Part shown: piece after piece, positions 1 through 8,748 of the stretch
Layout: each line of letters begins with the position of its first letter
Position numbering within the stretch: the stretch's first letter is position 1
NCBI RefSeq assembly: GCF_009865215.1
Contig: NZ_WWJX01000770.1
Location: 1-57,724, forward strand
Length of the DNA: 57,724 bases
Reading direction: 5' to 3'
Source: Streptomyces sp. SID3343
Lineage (GTDB): Bacteria > Actinomycetota > Actinomycetes > Streptomycetales > Streptomycetaceae
The notes under the pieces: model-generated
Seen by the model: only the letters and a program-made list of their open reading frames with translations
What the model was told of the DNA's origin: nothing
The model's database searches: none
Translations under genes and position numbers: made by a program

Positions 1-880
1 CGGCCGGCGGGTGCGAGGGGGTGGGTGCGACGGGGGGTCGACGGGCATCGGCGTGAGGGTGGGTGCGACGGGCGCGAGGGGCGGGGCGGGTGCGACCGGC
101 ATCGGCGGGAGAGCGGGTCCAACCGGCGGGTGCGAGGGGCGGTGCGACCGGCGTCGGCGCGAGGGTGCGGGTAACCGGCGGGCGCTGCGAAGCGGCCGAC
201 GGGGTGGGTACGGCCGGCGGGTGCGAGGGGGTGGGTGCGACGGGGGGTCGACGGGCATCGGCGTGAGGGTGGGTGCGACGGGCGCGAGGGGCGGGGCGGG
301 TGCGACCGGCATCGGCGGGAGAGCGGGTCCAACCGGCGGGTGCGAGGGGCGGTGCGACCGGCGTCGGCGCGAGGGTGCGGGTAACCGGCGGGTGCTGCAA
401 AGCGGCCGACAGGGTGGGTGCAACGGGCATCGGCGTGAGGGTGGGTGCGGCGGGTGCGGGGGGCGGGGCGGGTGCGACCGGCATCGGCGGGAGAGCGGGT
501 CCAACCGACATCGGCGCGAGGGCACGTGCAACCGGCGGGCGCTGCGAAGCGACCGACAGGGTGGGTGCAACGGGCATCGGCGTGAGGGCGGGTACGACGG
601 GCCCGAGGGTGGGTGCGACGGGCGCGAGGGGCGGTGCGGATGCGACCGACATCGGCGCGAGGGCGCGTGCAACCGGCAGGTGCTGCGAAGCGGCCGACGG
701 GGCGGGTGCGACGGGCATCGGCGCGAGGGCGCGTGCAACCGGCGGGCGCGAAAAGCGGTGCGACCGGCATCGGCGCGAGGGCGGGTGCAACCGGCGGGTG
801 CGAGGAGCGGTGCGACCGGCATCGGTGCGAGGGCGCGTGCAACCGGCGGGTGCGAGGGTGGGTGCGACCGGTCGGTGTGA
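1..880. repeat. G-rich tandem repeat array, running off the left edge
   Basis: Positions 1-210 recur almost unchanged at 211-420; the few differences are in the last 30 bases. A more degenerate third part continues to about 880. The building block resembles GGTGCGACCGGCATCGGCG in variants whose lengths are mostly multiples of three. For this reason all three forward frames stay open for hundreds of bases, giving Gly/Arg/Ala-rich translations without domain character. G strongly outnumbers C on the plus strand. Positions 57-90 and 267-300 each hold six G-runs with short loops, a canonical G-quadruplex pattern. I see no ribosome-binding site or normal codon bias, so I treat the array as non-coding. 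From 881 to 1069 I see nothing further. Confidence 0.8.
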
Positions 881-1069
881 CGGGCCGGGCCGATGTGGAC
901 GGCGCGAGAGGGCCCCGCGACTCCGACGGGGGGCGGACGCGACGGCCTCCGTGTGGTGTGACGCGCCGGCGCGTGTCGCGGCGATGTGTGTCGCGGCGAC
1001 CACCCGACGGCGGGCGCTCGCGGGCGCGGGCGATCACGTGTCACCGGTTCGGTGATGTCCGCCACTTTC

Positions 1070-1086
1070 TCTGACTGCGCGTCAGA
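1070..1086. promoter_or_regulatory. Palindrome TCTGAC-n5-GTCAGA, candidate TetR-type operator
   Basis: The two arms, TCTGAC (1070-1075) and GTCAGA (1081-1086), are a perfect inverted repeat around tgcgc. It lies about 200 bases before the dehydrogenase start, in the only ordinary-composition stretch of this upstream region. TetR-family repressors of actinobacterial catabolic operons often bind palindromes of the CTGACnnnnnGTCAG kind. No regulator gene is visible nearby, so the cognate protein is unknown. Confidence 0.4.
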
Positions 1087-1284
1087 TTGCGGGCGGACCT
1101 GCGGGGAAACCAGGGGCACCGGAACGGAAAAAGACGGGCGTCTCCCTTCAGGTGACGGGTCGTCAGGTGGCATGGTGACCCCAGCGCAGGGCTTCGTGCC
1201 CCGCGTGCAGGACCACGTGCCGCGCGAGCGGGAAACCGGTCCTGGCGAAGCGACTATGCAAGCGATCCACAGTGAGGTGCCTCC

Positions 1285-2094
1285 GTGCTGCTCGACCCTT
1301 CCGCCGCTCTGCTCACCGACCGCGTCGCCGTCGTCACCGGCGCCGCCCGGGGGATCGGGGCCGCGACGGCCGTCGCGCTGGCCCGATTCGGCTCGGACGT
1401 CGCCATCTGCGACCGCGAGAGCACGGGCCTGCAGGAGACCGCCAAAGCGATCGAGGCCACCGGACGGCGGGCGCTCGCGGTCGAACTCGACGTCCGCGAC
1501 GGCGACGGCGTGGAGCGCTTCGTCCGCGAGGCGCACAGCACCCTCGGCCCGCTCGACATCCTGGTCAACAACGCCGGCGGCGGCTTCTGGTCGCCGTTCA
1601 TGGAGATCCGCCCCAAGGGTCAGGCCGCGCTCGTCGACGAGAACTTCACCTCCGTCACGCACGTGATCCGGCACGGCGCACCGCTCATGCGCGAAGGCGG
1701 CTCGATCGTCAACGTCACCAGCATCGAAGCGTTCCGCGCGGCGCCCGGCTTCGCGGTGTACGCGGCGATGAAGGCCGCCGTCGAGCAACTCACCAAGTCG
1801 CTCGCACTCGAACTGTCGCACCGCCGAATCCGCGTCAACTGCGTAGCCCCCGACGCGATCCCCACCCCCGGAGACGCGGGGCTCGCGGAGACGTTCGAGA
1901 CCGACGAAGGCGCGTACGACTACGGCGCCAAGGTCCCGCTCGGCCTCGGCGAGGCCGACGACTGCGCCGCGCCGATCGTGTTCCTCGCGGGCGACCTCGC
2001 GCGCTTCGTCACCGGCACGACCCTGCACGTCGACGGCGGCACGATGGCCGCCTCCGGCTGGGTACGCCGCCCGGACGGCACCTTCACGCCCTGA
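1285..2094 (+). CDS. SDR family NAD(P)-dependent oxidoreductase
   Basis: A 269-residue classical short-chain dehydrogenase/reductase, cytosolic. The Rossmann glycine motif TGAARGIG is at 18-25 and NNAGG at 95-99. The full catalytic tetrad is present: Asn120, Ser146, Tyr159 and Lys163 (YAAMK). The C-terminal HVDGG segment is typical of FabG-like members. The GTG start is preceded by GAGG at 1273-1276. It is the first gene of a plus-strand trio with a flavin monooxygenase and an unknown protein, which suggests oxidation or reduction of a small hydrophobic substrate. The substrate cannot be read from the sequence. A 628-base C-rich gap separates it from the next gene. Confidence 0.9.
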   Translation: MLLDPSAALLTDRVAVVTGAARGIGAATAVALARFGSDVAICDRESTGLQETAKAIEATGRRALAVELDVRDGDGVERFVREAHSTLGPLDILVNNAGGGFWSPFMEIRPKGQAALVDENFTSVTHVIRHGAPLMREGGSIVNVTSIEAFRAAPGFAVYAAMKAAVEQLTKSLALELSHRRIRVNCVAPDAIPTPGDAGLAETFETDEGAYDYGAKVPLGLGEADDCAAPIVFLAGDLARFVTGTTLHVDGGTMAASGWVRRPDGTFTP

Positions 2095-2722
2095 CCCGCA
2101 GGGCCCGCAGGGGCCACGTACGACGCGCCGGCGCCCGCACCCGCACCGCCTGCATCCGCCCCCGCAACCACCTGCGATCCCCCGCACTCGCGACCACCAC
2201 CCGCCCGCCACTCCCCTCACCTGCGACCACTCGACCGCCCTCGCCACCACCACCCACAACCGCCAAGTCACCACCGGCGACCGCACCCGCGACCGCCCGA
2301 CCACAACCGACTCGACCCACCCGCACCCGCAGCCCCACTCAGCGCCTGCGATCACACCCCGACCGGCACGCCATCCGCGACCACTACCCACCACCACCCC
2401 CTCCGGCGACCGCAACGGCCCTCACCACCACTCCACCGCCAACGCACCGCCCGACCACCACTCGCGACCACTGCCCATCACCGCCCCCACCCGCGACCGC
2501 CGCCACCACATCACCCGCGCTCGACCGCACGACCACACGGCCACACCCGCAGCCCCATCCACCCGCGACCACCCCCACGACCGCCGTCCACCACAGCCCG
2601 CGACCGCCCACCACGCCACCACCACCCGCCGCCCGCGACCACGTCCTCCGCACCTGCACCCGCGCGCCCGCGCCCCATCGCACGTCCCGTACCACCGACC
2701 CGACCTCGGAACTGGGAGCGTT
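2095..2722 (+). other. C-rich, G-poor low-complexity intergenic block
   Basis: Gap of about 630 bases between the dehydrogenase and the monooxygenase. It is built of degenerate CGACCACC-like units. In 2221-2280 I count 32 C and 10 G on the plus strand. Read as the RNA downstream of the dehydrogenase, this C-over-G bias is what Rho utilisation sites look like, so it may be a Rho-dependent terminator. The long open frames on both strands are compositional and show no domain. Confidence 0.5.
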
Positions 2723-3841
2723 ATGGAATTCGGCATCTTTCTTCAGGGGTACAACCCGTCCTTCCGGCGCGAGGGCAACCCCGACGCCGAGCACGAGGCC
2801 CTGATGAACGACATGGACTTCGCGATCGCGGCCGACAAGGCCGGGTTCAAGTACGCGTGGCTCAGCGAGCACCACTTCCTCGACGAGTACTCGCACCTGT
2901 CCGCCAATGACGTCATGTGCGGCTACCTCGCGCACGCCACCGAGCGGATCCACATCGGCTCGGGCATCTTCAACCCGCTCCCCCAGGTCAACCACCCAGC
3001 CAAGGTCGCCGAGCGGGTCGCGATGCTCGACCACCTCAGCAAGGGCCGTTTCGAGTTCGGCACGGGACGCGGCGCCGGCAGCCACGAAATCCTCGGCTTC
3101 CTCCCCGGGATCACGGACATGTCCGAGACCAAGGCGATCTGGGAGGACGTGATCCGGGAGTTCCCGAAGATGTTCCTCCAGGACACCTACGAGGGCTACA
3201 ACGGCACCTACTGGCAGCTCCCGCCGCGCAAGATCCTGCCCAAGCCGTACGGCAAGTCGCACCCCGCGATGTGGTACGCCGCCGGCAGCCCGCCCTCGTA
3301 CGCGATGGCCGCGCGGATGGGCCTGGGCGTCCTGGGCTTCTCGATCGGTGACCCGGAGAGCGCCGAGAAGCTGGTCTCCGGTTACAAGCGCGAGATCGTC
3401 AACGCCGAGCCGATCGCCGACTTCGTCAACGACAACGTGCTCGCCGTCAGCACCGGCTTCGTCGCACAGACCAAGGAACAGGCGATCCGCAACGCCGTCG
3501 AGGCGCGCCCGATGTACCTCACGAGCAATGTGTTCCGCTACCACGACACGTTCCCGCACCCCGAGGGCATCCCCTACTGGCCCGAGTTGATGGACGACCT
3601 GACCCCCGAACTGGTCGAGTTCGCCGCCGACGCGGGCGCACTGATCTGCGGCGACCCGGACAGCGCGCTGAAGGCGGTCAAGGCGTACGAGGCGGTCGGC
3701 GTCGACCAACTCGTACTGGGCCTGGGCTGCGACAGCCGCGAGAACACGCTCGAGACCATCGAACTGTTCGGCAAGCACATCATCCCCAAGCTCGACACCG
3801 ACCCGGAACACCGCACCACACGGTTCCGCCGACAGGCCTGA
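2723..3841 (+). CDS. LLM class flavin-dependent oxidoreductase
   Basis: A 372-residue luciferase-like monooxygenase with the bacterial-luciferase TIM-barrel fold, expected to use FMNH2 from a separate reductase. Family signatures seen are the N-terminal GIFLQ strand, the segment WLSEHHF (about 49-55), and GSGIFNPLPQVNHPAKVAE followed by a GRFEFGTGRGAG phosphate loop near 108-119. Length is normal for the family. The ATG start has GGGAG at 2714-2718. It lies between a short-chain dehydrogenase and an unknown protein. This grouping resembles actinobacterial catabolic clusters for terpenoid, steroid or aromatic substrates, but the substrate is not evident. Confidence 0.9.
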   Translation: MEFGIFLQGYNPSFRREGNPDAEHEALMNDMDFAIAADKAGFKYAWLSEHHFLDEYSHLSANDVMCGYLAHATERIHIGSGIFNPLPQVNHPAKVAERVAMLDHLSKGRFEFGTGRGAGSHEILGFLPGITDMSETKAIWEDVIREFPKMFLQDTYEGYNGTYWQLPPRKILPKPYGKSHPAMWYAAGSPPSYAMAARMGLGVLGFSIGDPESAEKLVSGYKREIVNAEPIADFVNDNVLAVSTGFVAQTKEQAIRNAVEARPMYLTSNVFRYHDTFPHPEGIPYWPELMDDLTPELVEFAADAGALICGDPDSALKAVKAYEAVGVDQLVLGLGCDSRENTLETIELFGKHIIPKLDTDPEHRTTRFRRQA

Positions 3842-3937
3842 TCCCCCGTCCCGGTCGACACCGCCGACCGGGACACCACCCCGCCCGACACGTGTCACCG
3901 CACCGAACGCACGACGCGAACGCCCGAAAGGTCAGCC

Positions 3938-4732
3938 ATGAGCTTCAAGGAATATCCGATCAAGGTCGGCAGCATGCTGTTCACCGCCGTCGACCCCGAG
4001 CGCGGCCACGAGGTGAGCTACAACCGCTGGTACGAGCGCGATCACTACTACGCCGGCTGCATGATCGGCCCCGGCATGCTCTCCGGCAGCCGCTGGGTGG
4101 CCACCGCCGACCTCAAGGCGCTGCGCTTCCCGGCCGACAGCGACGTCGTGCCGAGCATCGAATCCGGCTCCTACGTCGCGATCTACTGGATCAACGACGG
4201 CCAGTTCGACGAGTGGAACGCGTGGGCCGTCGACCAGGTCAACTGGCTCTACGGCAACGACCGCGGCTTCCAGCACCGCGTCCACGCGCACACGGGCATG
4301 TACCTGCACGACAGCCGCTGGTACCGCGACGAGGACCCGGTCCCGCTGGAACTGGCGCTCGACCGCAACTATCAGGGTCTGGTCTCGCTGACCGTGCAGC
4401 GCAACGAGGGCACCACGCAGGAGGACTTGGAGGCGTGGTTCTCCACGAACCTGCCGGACTTCCTCAAGGGCTCGCCGATCGCCTCGGTCGCCGCGTGGAC
4501 CGCCGTACCGCTCAAGGACGACGCTCCCGCGTTCGTCCCGCGCGACCCGAACTCCGCCACCCGCAGCATGCAGTTGTACTTCCTCGAGGGCGACCCCCGC
4601 GAAAGCTGGGACGCGTTCGAGGCATGGGCCGAGCGGATCGACGCCTCGGGCATCGGCAAGGTGTCCTACTGCGCGCCGTGGATCCCCACCATCGTGGGCA
4701 CCGACACGTACACCGACGAGCTCTGGGGCTGA
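3938..4732 (+). CDS. Conserved hypothetical protein, probably two alpha/beta-barrel half-domains
   Basis: 264 residues, soluble, no signal peptide. I do not recognise a named family. The N-terminal half (residues 8-80) carries NRWYERDHYYAGCMIGPGML. This resembles EthD-like dimeric alpha/beta-barrel proteins, where an N-x-W-Y-x-x-D/E-H segment is common. The C-terminal half (about 145-264) again has strand-helix-strand character, ending in KVSYCAPW, so an internal duplication is possible. It starts 96 bases after the monooxygenase stop behind GAAAGG and is probably co-transcribed with it. The context suggests a small-molecule-binding partner or cofactor-less oxygenase for the same pathway; that is inference. 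Confidence 0.75.
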   Translation: MSFKEYPIKVGSMLFTAVDPERGHEVSYNRWYERDHYYAGCMIGPGMLSGSRWVATADLKALRFPADSDVVPSIESGSYVAIYWINDGQFDEWNAWAVDQVNWLYGNDRGFQHRVHAHTGMYLHDSRWYRDEDPVPLELALDRNYQGLVSLTVQRNEGTTQEDLEAWFSTNLPDFLKGSPIASVAAWTAVPLKDDAPAFVPRDPNSATRSMQLYFLEGDPRESWDAFEAWAERIDASGIGKVSYCAPWIPTIVGTDTYTDELWG

Positions 4733-4755
4733 CCTCCCGCCCGCCGCCCTCGCCA

Positions 4756-4784
4756 CCGCCGCCGATCCCCCGATTCGGCGGCGG
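4756..4784 (+). terminator. Stem-loop after the monooxygenase operon
   Basis: Perfect 10-base arms CCGCCGCCGA (4756-4765) and TCGGCGGCGG (4775-4784) around a 9-base loop, starting 24 bases past the stop codon. There is no U-tract, as is usual in high-GC actinobacteria. It could also serve the converging permease gene. Confidence 0.6.
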
Positions 4785-4901
4785 ACGAGAGCGCGCCCGG
4801 ACCACCCGTACCGCCTCGCGACGGCAAACCCGCGAAACCTCCCGGGACGCCCGCGGGGCGGTACGGGCCGCCGCGGTCCACGCGGGCAACCGCCCCCGAC
4901 A

Positions 4902-6371
4902 TCACCCCAGCCGGCTGTGCCGCCTCCCGTACGTGAAGTAGATGCCGAAGCCGACCACCATCCACACCGCGAACCGGATCCACGTCTCGGCACTGAGGTT
5001 GAGCATCAGCCACACCGTGGCCAGCATCGACACGATCGGCAGCCACGGCACGAACGGCACCCGAAAAGCGCGCGGCAATTCGGGCCGAGTCCGCCGCAGG
5101 ATCAACACACTCGCCGCGACCACCAGGAACGCGAACAGCGTGCCGATGTTGACCATCACGTCGATCTCGTGGATCGGCGTGAAGCCGGCGACCGCCGCGA
5201 CCACGACCGCGATGAGCAACGTACTGACGTGCGGCGTCCCGTACTTCGGGTGCACCTTCGCGAACAGCGGCGGCAACAAGCCGTCGCGGCTCATCGCGAA
5301 GAAGACCCGGCTCTGCCCCATCATCAAGATCATGCACACCGTGGTCAGCCCCGCGACCGCGCCCACACTGATGATGGTCGCGATCCACCCCTTGCCCACC
5401 GACCGAAACGCCTCGGCCAGCGGTGCTGACGCCGAGAGCGTGTCGTACTTCTGCATGCCCACGACGACCAGGGACACCGCGACGTACAACACCGTGCAGA
5501 TGGCGAGCGAGCCGAGAATGCCGATCGGCATGTCGCGCTGCGGCTTCTTCGTCTCCTCCGCAGCGGTCGCGACGACGTCGAAACCGATGTACGCGAAGAA
5601 CACGAGCGCCGCGCCGGAGTAGATCCCCATCACGCCGTAGATCTGCGGATCGAACCCGAACAACGTCTGAGCGATCGGAGCCTTGAGCCCGCCGTGGCCG
5701 GCCGCCGGCGGCTGCGCGTCGGGCACGAACGGCGTGTAGTTGCCGGCTTTGACGAAGAACAACCCGGCGAAGATCACGAGCAGCACGATCGAGATCTTGA
5801 TCGTGACCATGACCAGGTTGAAGCGCGCCGACAACTTGACCCCGAACACGAGGACCACCGCGACCCCGAGCACGAGCAACAGGGCGGGCAGGTTGACCAC
5901 TCCGCCGTCACCGGGCGCGGCCGTGATCGACTCGGGCAGATTGATGTCGGCCTGCGACAGGAGCGAGGTCAAATAGCCCGACCAACCGATCGAAACGACA
6001 CCGACGCCTAGCGCGAGTTCGAGGATCAGGTCCCATCCGATGATCCACGCCGGCAACTCGCCGAGCGTGGTGTAGGAAAACGTGTACGCGGATCCGGCCA
6101 CCGGCACGGTCGAGGCGAACTCGGCGTAACACAGCGCGGCGAGCCCACACACGAGCCCGGCTCCCACGAACGACAACGCGACGGCGGGACCGGCGTAGTC
6201 CTTCGCGGCGGTGCCGGTCAGTACGAAGATCCCCGTGCCGACGACCACGCCGACCCCGAACACCATCAGGTCGAGCGCGGACAACTCCCTGCGTAGGCCG
6301 TGCCCTTCGGTGACATCGGTGTCCTGAATGGACTGCTCGATGTTCTTGGTGCGAAACAGCGCGTTGGCCAT
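4902..6371 (-). CDS. APC superfamily amino-acid permease
   Basis: A 489-residue inner-membrane transporter with about 12 to 14 hydrophobic helices. The first-helix motif VGTGIFVLTG (about 44-53), the YAEFAS segment and the E-E-T-K-K-P-Q-R-D loop of the cationic amino acid transporter group (YfnA/CAT-like) are all present. It should import amino acids by proton symport or exchange; the exact substrate is not evident. ATG start with CAGGAGG eight bases upstream. It follows dxs on the same strand but is separated from it by a strong terminator, so it is probably transcribed alone. Confidence 0.88.
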   Translation of the reverse strand: MANALFRTKNIEQSIQDTDVTEGHGLRRELSALDLMVFGVGVVVGTGIFVLTGTAAKDYAGPAVALSFVGAGLVCGLAALCYAEFASTVPVAGSAYTFSYTTLGELPAWIIGWDLILELALGVGVVSIGWSGYLTSLLSQADINLPESITAAPGDGGVVNLPALLLVLGVAVVLVFGVKLSARFNLVMVTIKISIVLLVIFAGLFFVKAGNYTPFVPDAQPPAAGHGGLKAPIAQTLFGFDPQIYGVMGIYSGAALVFFAYIGFDVVATAAEETKKPQRDMPIGILGSLAICTVLYVAVSLVVVGMQKYDTLSASAPLAEAFRSVGKGWIATIISVGAVAGLTTVCMILMMGQSRVFFAMSRDGLLPPLFAKVHPKYGTPHVSTLLIAVVVAAVAGFTPIHEIDVMVNIGTLFAFLVVAASVLILRRTRPELPRAFRVPFVPWLPIVSMLATVWLMLNLSAETWIRFAVWMVVGFGIYFTYGRRHSRLG

Positions 6372-6510
6372 GGCAACACCTCCTGGTGGCGGAGACCGTT
6401 GCCATGATCCGGGTTTTCAGTCCTGTTTCCGGGTGACCAATCCCCGGCGCGTCAGGGTGATCCTCGAATCGACCCGCGATCGGAGCGCCGGACGGCAGGC
6501 CGGGGCACAC

Positions 6511-6572
6511 AAAAACGACCTCGGAGTCGTAGGTGGCAGAACGTGGCCTGCCACCCACGACTCCTAGATCGT
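6511..6572 (-). terminator. Rho-independent terminator of dxs
   Basis: On the minus strand an almost perfect stem pairs 6548-6564 with 6523-6539 (16 of 17 pairs) around an 8-base loop. A further partly paired base extends it to 6515/6572. It is followed by four or five U residues (plus-strand A run 6511-6515). It lies between the dxs stop (6684) and the permease start (6371). It is one of the few hairpins in this window with a real U-tract. Confidence 0.8.
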
Positions 6573-6584
6573 CTCGGCGCGCGG

Positions 6585-6674
6585 GTGAAGCGGATGGAAC
6601 AGGTGAAGCGGATGGAGCGGGTGAAACGAGTAGAGCAGGTGAAAGGAGTGAAGCGAAAGAAACGAGTGGAGCGG
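6585..6674. repeat. Five 18-bp purine-rich tandem repeats
   Basis: Units at 6585, 6603, 6621, 6639 and 6657, each 18 bases, of the form GTGAAGCGGATGGAACAG with substitutions. They lie just outside the dxs stop codon, so in the dxs transcript they form a pyrimidine-rich 3' untranslated segment ahead of the terminator. The plus strand is open through them, encoding V-K-R-M-E-Q-like hexapeptides, but no gene is evident there. Confidence 0.75.
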
Positions 6675-6683
6675 GGCCTTCGA

Positions 6684-8612
6684 TCAGGCGGACGTCTCGT
6701 GGGCTTCGGTGTCCGCCGTCTTGCGGGCGATCTCCTCGACCACCTGGCGCGAGATGTCCTGCGCGTTCAGGCCGATCCGACCGAGGATGTCACCGCGCTC
6801 GGCGTGGTCGAGGAACTCCTGCGGAATGCCGAAGTCGCGCAGCGGGACGTCCACGTGGGCGTCGCGCAGAGACTGGGCGATGGCGCAACCGACGCCGCCG
6901 GCGCGACCGTTGTCCTCGATGGTGACCACGAGGCGGTGTCGGGCCGCGAGCGGCGCGAGCGCGGCCGGGACCGGCTTGACCCAGCGCGGGTCGACCACGG
7001 TCGCGGCGATGCCCTGGTCGGCGAGCCGGTCGGCGACCTCGATGCCGACCTCGGCCATCTGACCCACCGTCACGATCAGCACGTCGCCGTGCTCACCGCC
7101 GCCGTTGCGCTCCGGGCCGGTGCGGCGCAGTACGTCCATCTCGTCGATCTTGCCGATCGCCGCGATCTCCGGACCGACCGCGCCCTTGCCGAACCGCACC
7201 ACGGTAGGCGCGTCGTCGACCTCCATCGCCTCGCGCAGCTGCGCGCGCACCTGCGCCGCGTCACGCGGCGCGGCGAGCCGCAGACCCGGGACGACCTGGA
7301 GAATCGACATGTCCCACATGCCGTTGTGGCTCGCACCGTCGGGGCCGGTCACCCCGGACCGGTCGAGCACGAACGTGACCCCGCACTTGTGCAGCGCGAC
7401 GTCCATCAGCACCTGGTCGAACGCGCGATTGAGGAACGTCGCGTACACCGCGACCACCGGGTGCAGACCACCGGTCGCCAGACCCGCCGCAGAGGTGACC
7501 GCGTGCTGCTCGGCGATCCCGACGTCGTACACGCGCTCCGGATACTTCGCCGCGAACTTGTGCAACCCCACCGGAATCAGCATCGCCGCGGTGATGCCCA
7601 CGACGTCCTCGCGCTCGTCGGCGATCGTGACCATCTCGTCGGCGAACACCGACGTCCACGACGCGCCGGACTTCTTGACCGGCAGGCCGGTCTCGGAGTT
7701 GATTACGCCCACCGAGTGGAACTGGTCGGCCGCGTCGTTGACCGCGTGCGCGTAACCCTTGCCCTTTTGGGTGATGCAGTGCACAATCACCGGTCCGCCG
7801 AAGCCGCGGGCGCGGCGCAGCGCCGTCTCCACCGCCTCGACGTCGTGGCCGTCGATCGGACCGACGTACTTCAGGCCGAGGTCCTCGAACAGCCCCTGCG
7901 GCGCGACCGCGTCCTTGAGGCCCTTCTTGGCGCCGTGCAGCATGTCGTACACGGGGCCGCCGACGACGGGAGTACGGCCGAGGACGCCCTTGCCCCACTC
8001 CAGGAAGCGTTCGTAGCCGCGGGTCGTCCGCAACGTCGCGAGGTGGTCGGCGAGGCCGCCCTGGGTGGGTCCGTACGAGCGCTCGTTGTCGTTGACGACG
8101 ATGATCACCGGGCGGTCCTTGGCGGCGGCGATGTTGTTCAGCGCCTCCCAGGCCATGCCGCCGGTGAGCGCGCCGTCGCCGATCACCGCGACCACGTGCC
8201 GGTCGTGCTGCTTGCGCACCTGGTACGCCTTGGCGAGACCGTCCGCCCACGACAGCACCGTTGAGGCGTGCGAGTTCTCGATCACGTCGTGCTCGGACTC
8301 GGCCCGGCTCGGGTAGCCGGACAGGCCGCCGGCCTGGCGCAGCCGCCCGAAGTCGTCGCGGCGGCCGGTCACGATCTTGTGCACGTAGCTCTGGTGGCCG
8401 GTGTCGAACAGGATCTTGTCGCGCGGCGACTCGAACACACGGTGCATCGCCAGCGTCAGCTCGACCACACCCAGGTTGGGTCCCAGGTGCCCACCGGTCT
8501 TGGAGACGGACTCCACCAAAAAGGTGCGGATCTCGTCCGAGAGCTGTGCCAGTTGCTCGGGCGAGAGGGCCTTGAGATCACGGGGTCCTCGAATGCCGTC
8601 CAGCAGGGCCAC
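6684..8612 (-). CDS. dxs: 1-deoxy-D-xylulose-5-phosphate synthase
   Basis: A 642-residue thiamine-diphosphate enzyme that condenses pyruvate and glyceraldehyde 3-phosphate, the first step of the MEP isoprenoid pathway. Seen are the [11 protein letters not shown] segment, the thiamine-binding [16 protein letters not shown], and the central transketolase-like Pyr domain with [12 protein letters not shown]. Most family members have DRAG where this has DRSG, a conservative change. I place the start at GTG 8612 because AAGGAGG lies five bases upstream and the length then matches actinobacterial Dxs. The open frame extends to 8723. Downstream are an 18-bp repeat block and a terminator; upstream is a ROK regulator on the same strand. 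Confidence 0.95.
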   Translation of the reverse strand: MALLDGIRGPRDLKALSPEQLAQLSDEIRTFLVESVSKTGGHLGPNLGVVELTLAMHRVFESPRDKILFDTGHQSYVHKIVTGRRDDFGRLRQAGGLSGYPSRAESEHDVIENSHASTVLSWADGLAKAYQVRKQHDRHVVAVIGDGALTGGMAWEALNNIAAAKDRPVIIVVNDNERSYGPTQGGLADHLATLRTTRGYERFLEWGKGVLGRTPVVGGPVYDMLHGAKKGLKDAVAPQGLFEDLGLKYVGPIDGHDVEAVETALRRARGFGGPVIVHCITQKGKGYAHAVNDAADQFHSVGVINSETGLPVKKSGASWTSVFADEMVTIADEREDVVGITAAMLIPVGLHKFAAKYPERVYDVGIAEQHAVTSAAGLATGGLHPVVAVYATFLNRAFDQVLMDVALHKCGVTFVLDRSGVTGPDGASHNGMWDMSILQVVPGLRLAAPRDAAQVRAQLREAMEVDDAPTVVRFGKGAVGPEIAAIGKIDEMDVLRRTGPERNGGGEHGDVLIVTVGQMAEVGIEVADRLADQGIAATVVDPRWVKPVPAALAPLAARHRLVVTIEDNGRAGGVGCAIAQSLRDAHVDVPLRDFGIPQEFLDHAERGDILGRIGLNAQDISRQVVEEIARKTADTEAHETSA

Positions 8613-8748
8613 CCGTTCCTCCTTCATCGGATCCGTCACCGCCTCCAAGGGTCTGCGAGCAGCAGAGGCGTTCATCGAGTCTAGACGTGGCTGCGCCGCC
8701 GGATGGTTCGCATCGCGGTTCACGGCTGGACCATACGTGAGGAAACCC

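Noticed and set aside
11..1074. Overlapping open frames of 150-290 codons in the G-rich array
   Set aside because: All frames are open because unit lengths are multiples of three; translations are Gly/Arg/Ala repeats with no start site, domain or codon bias.
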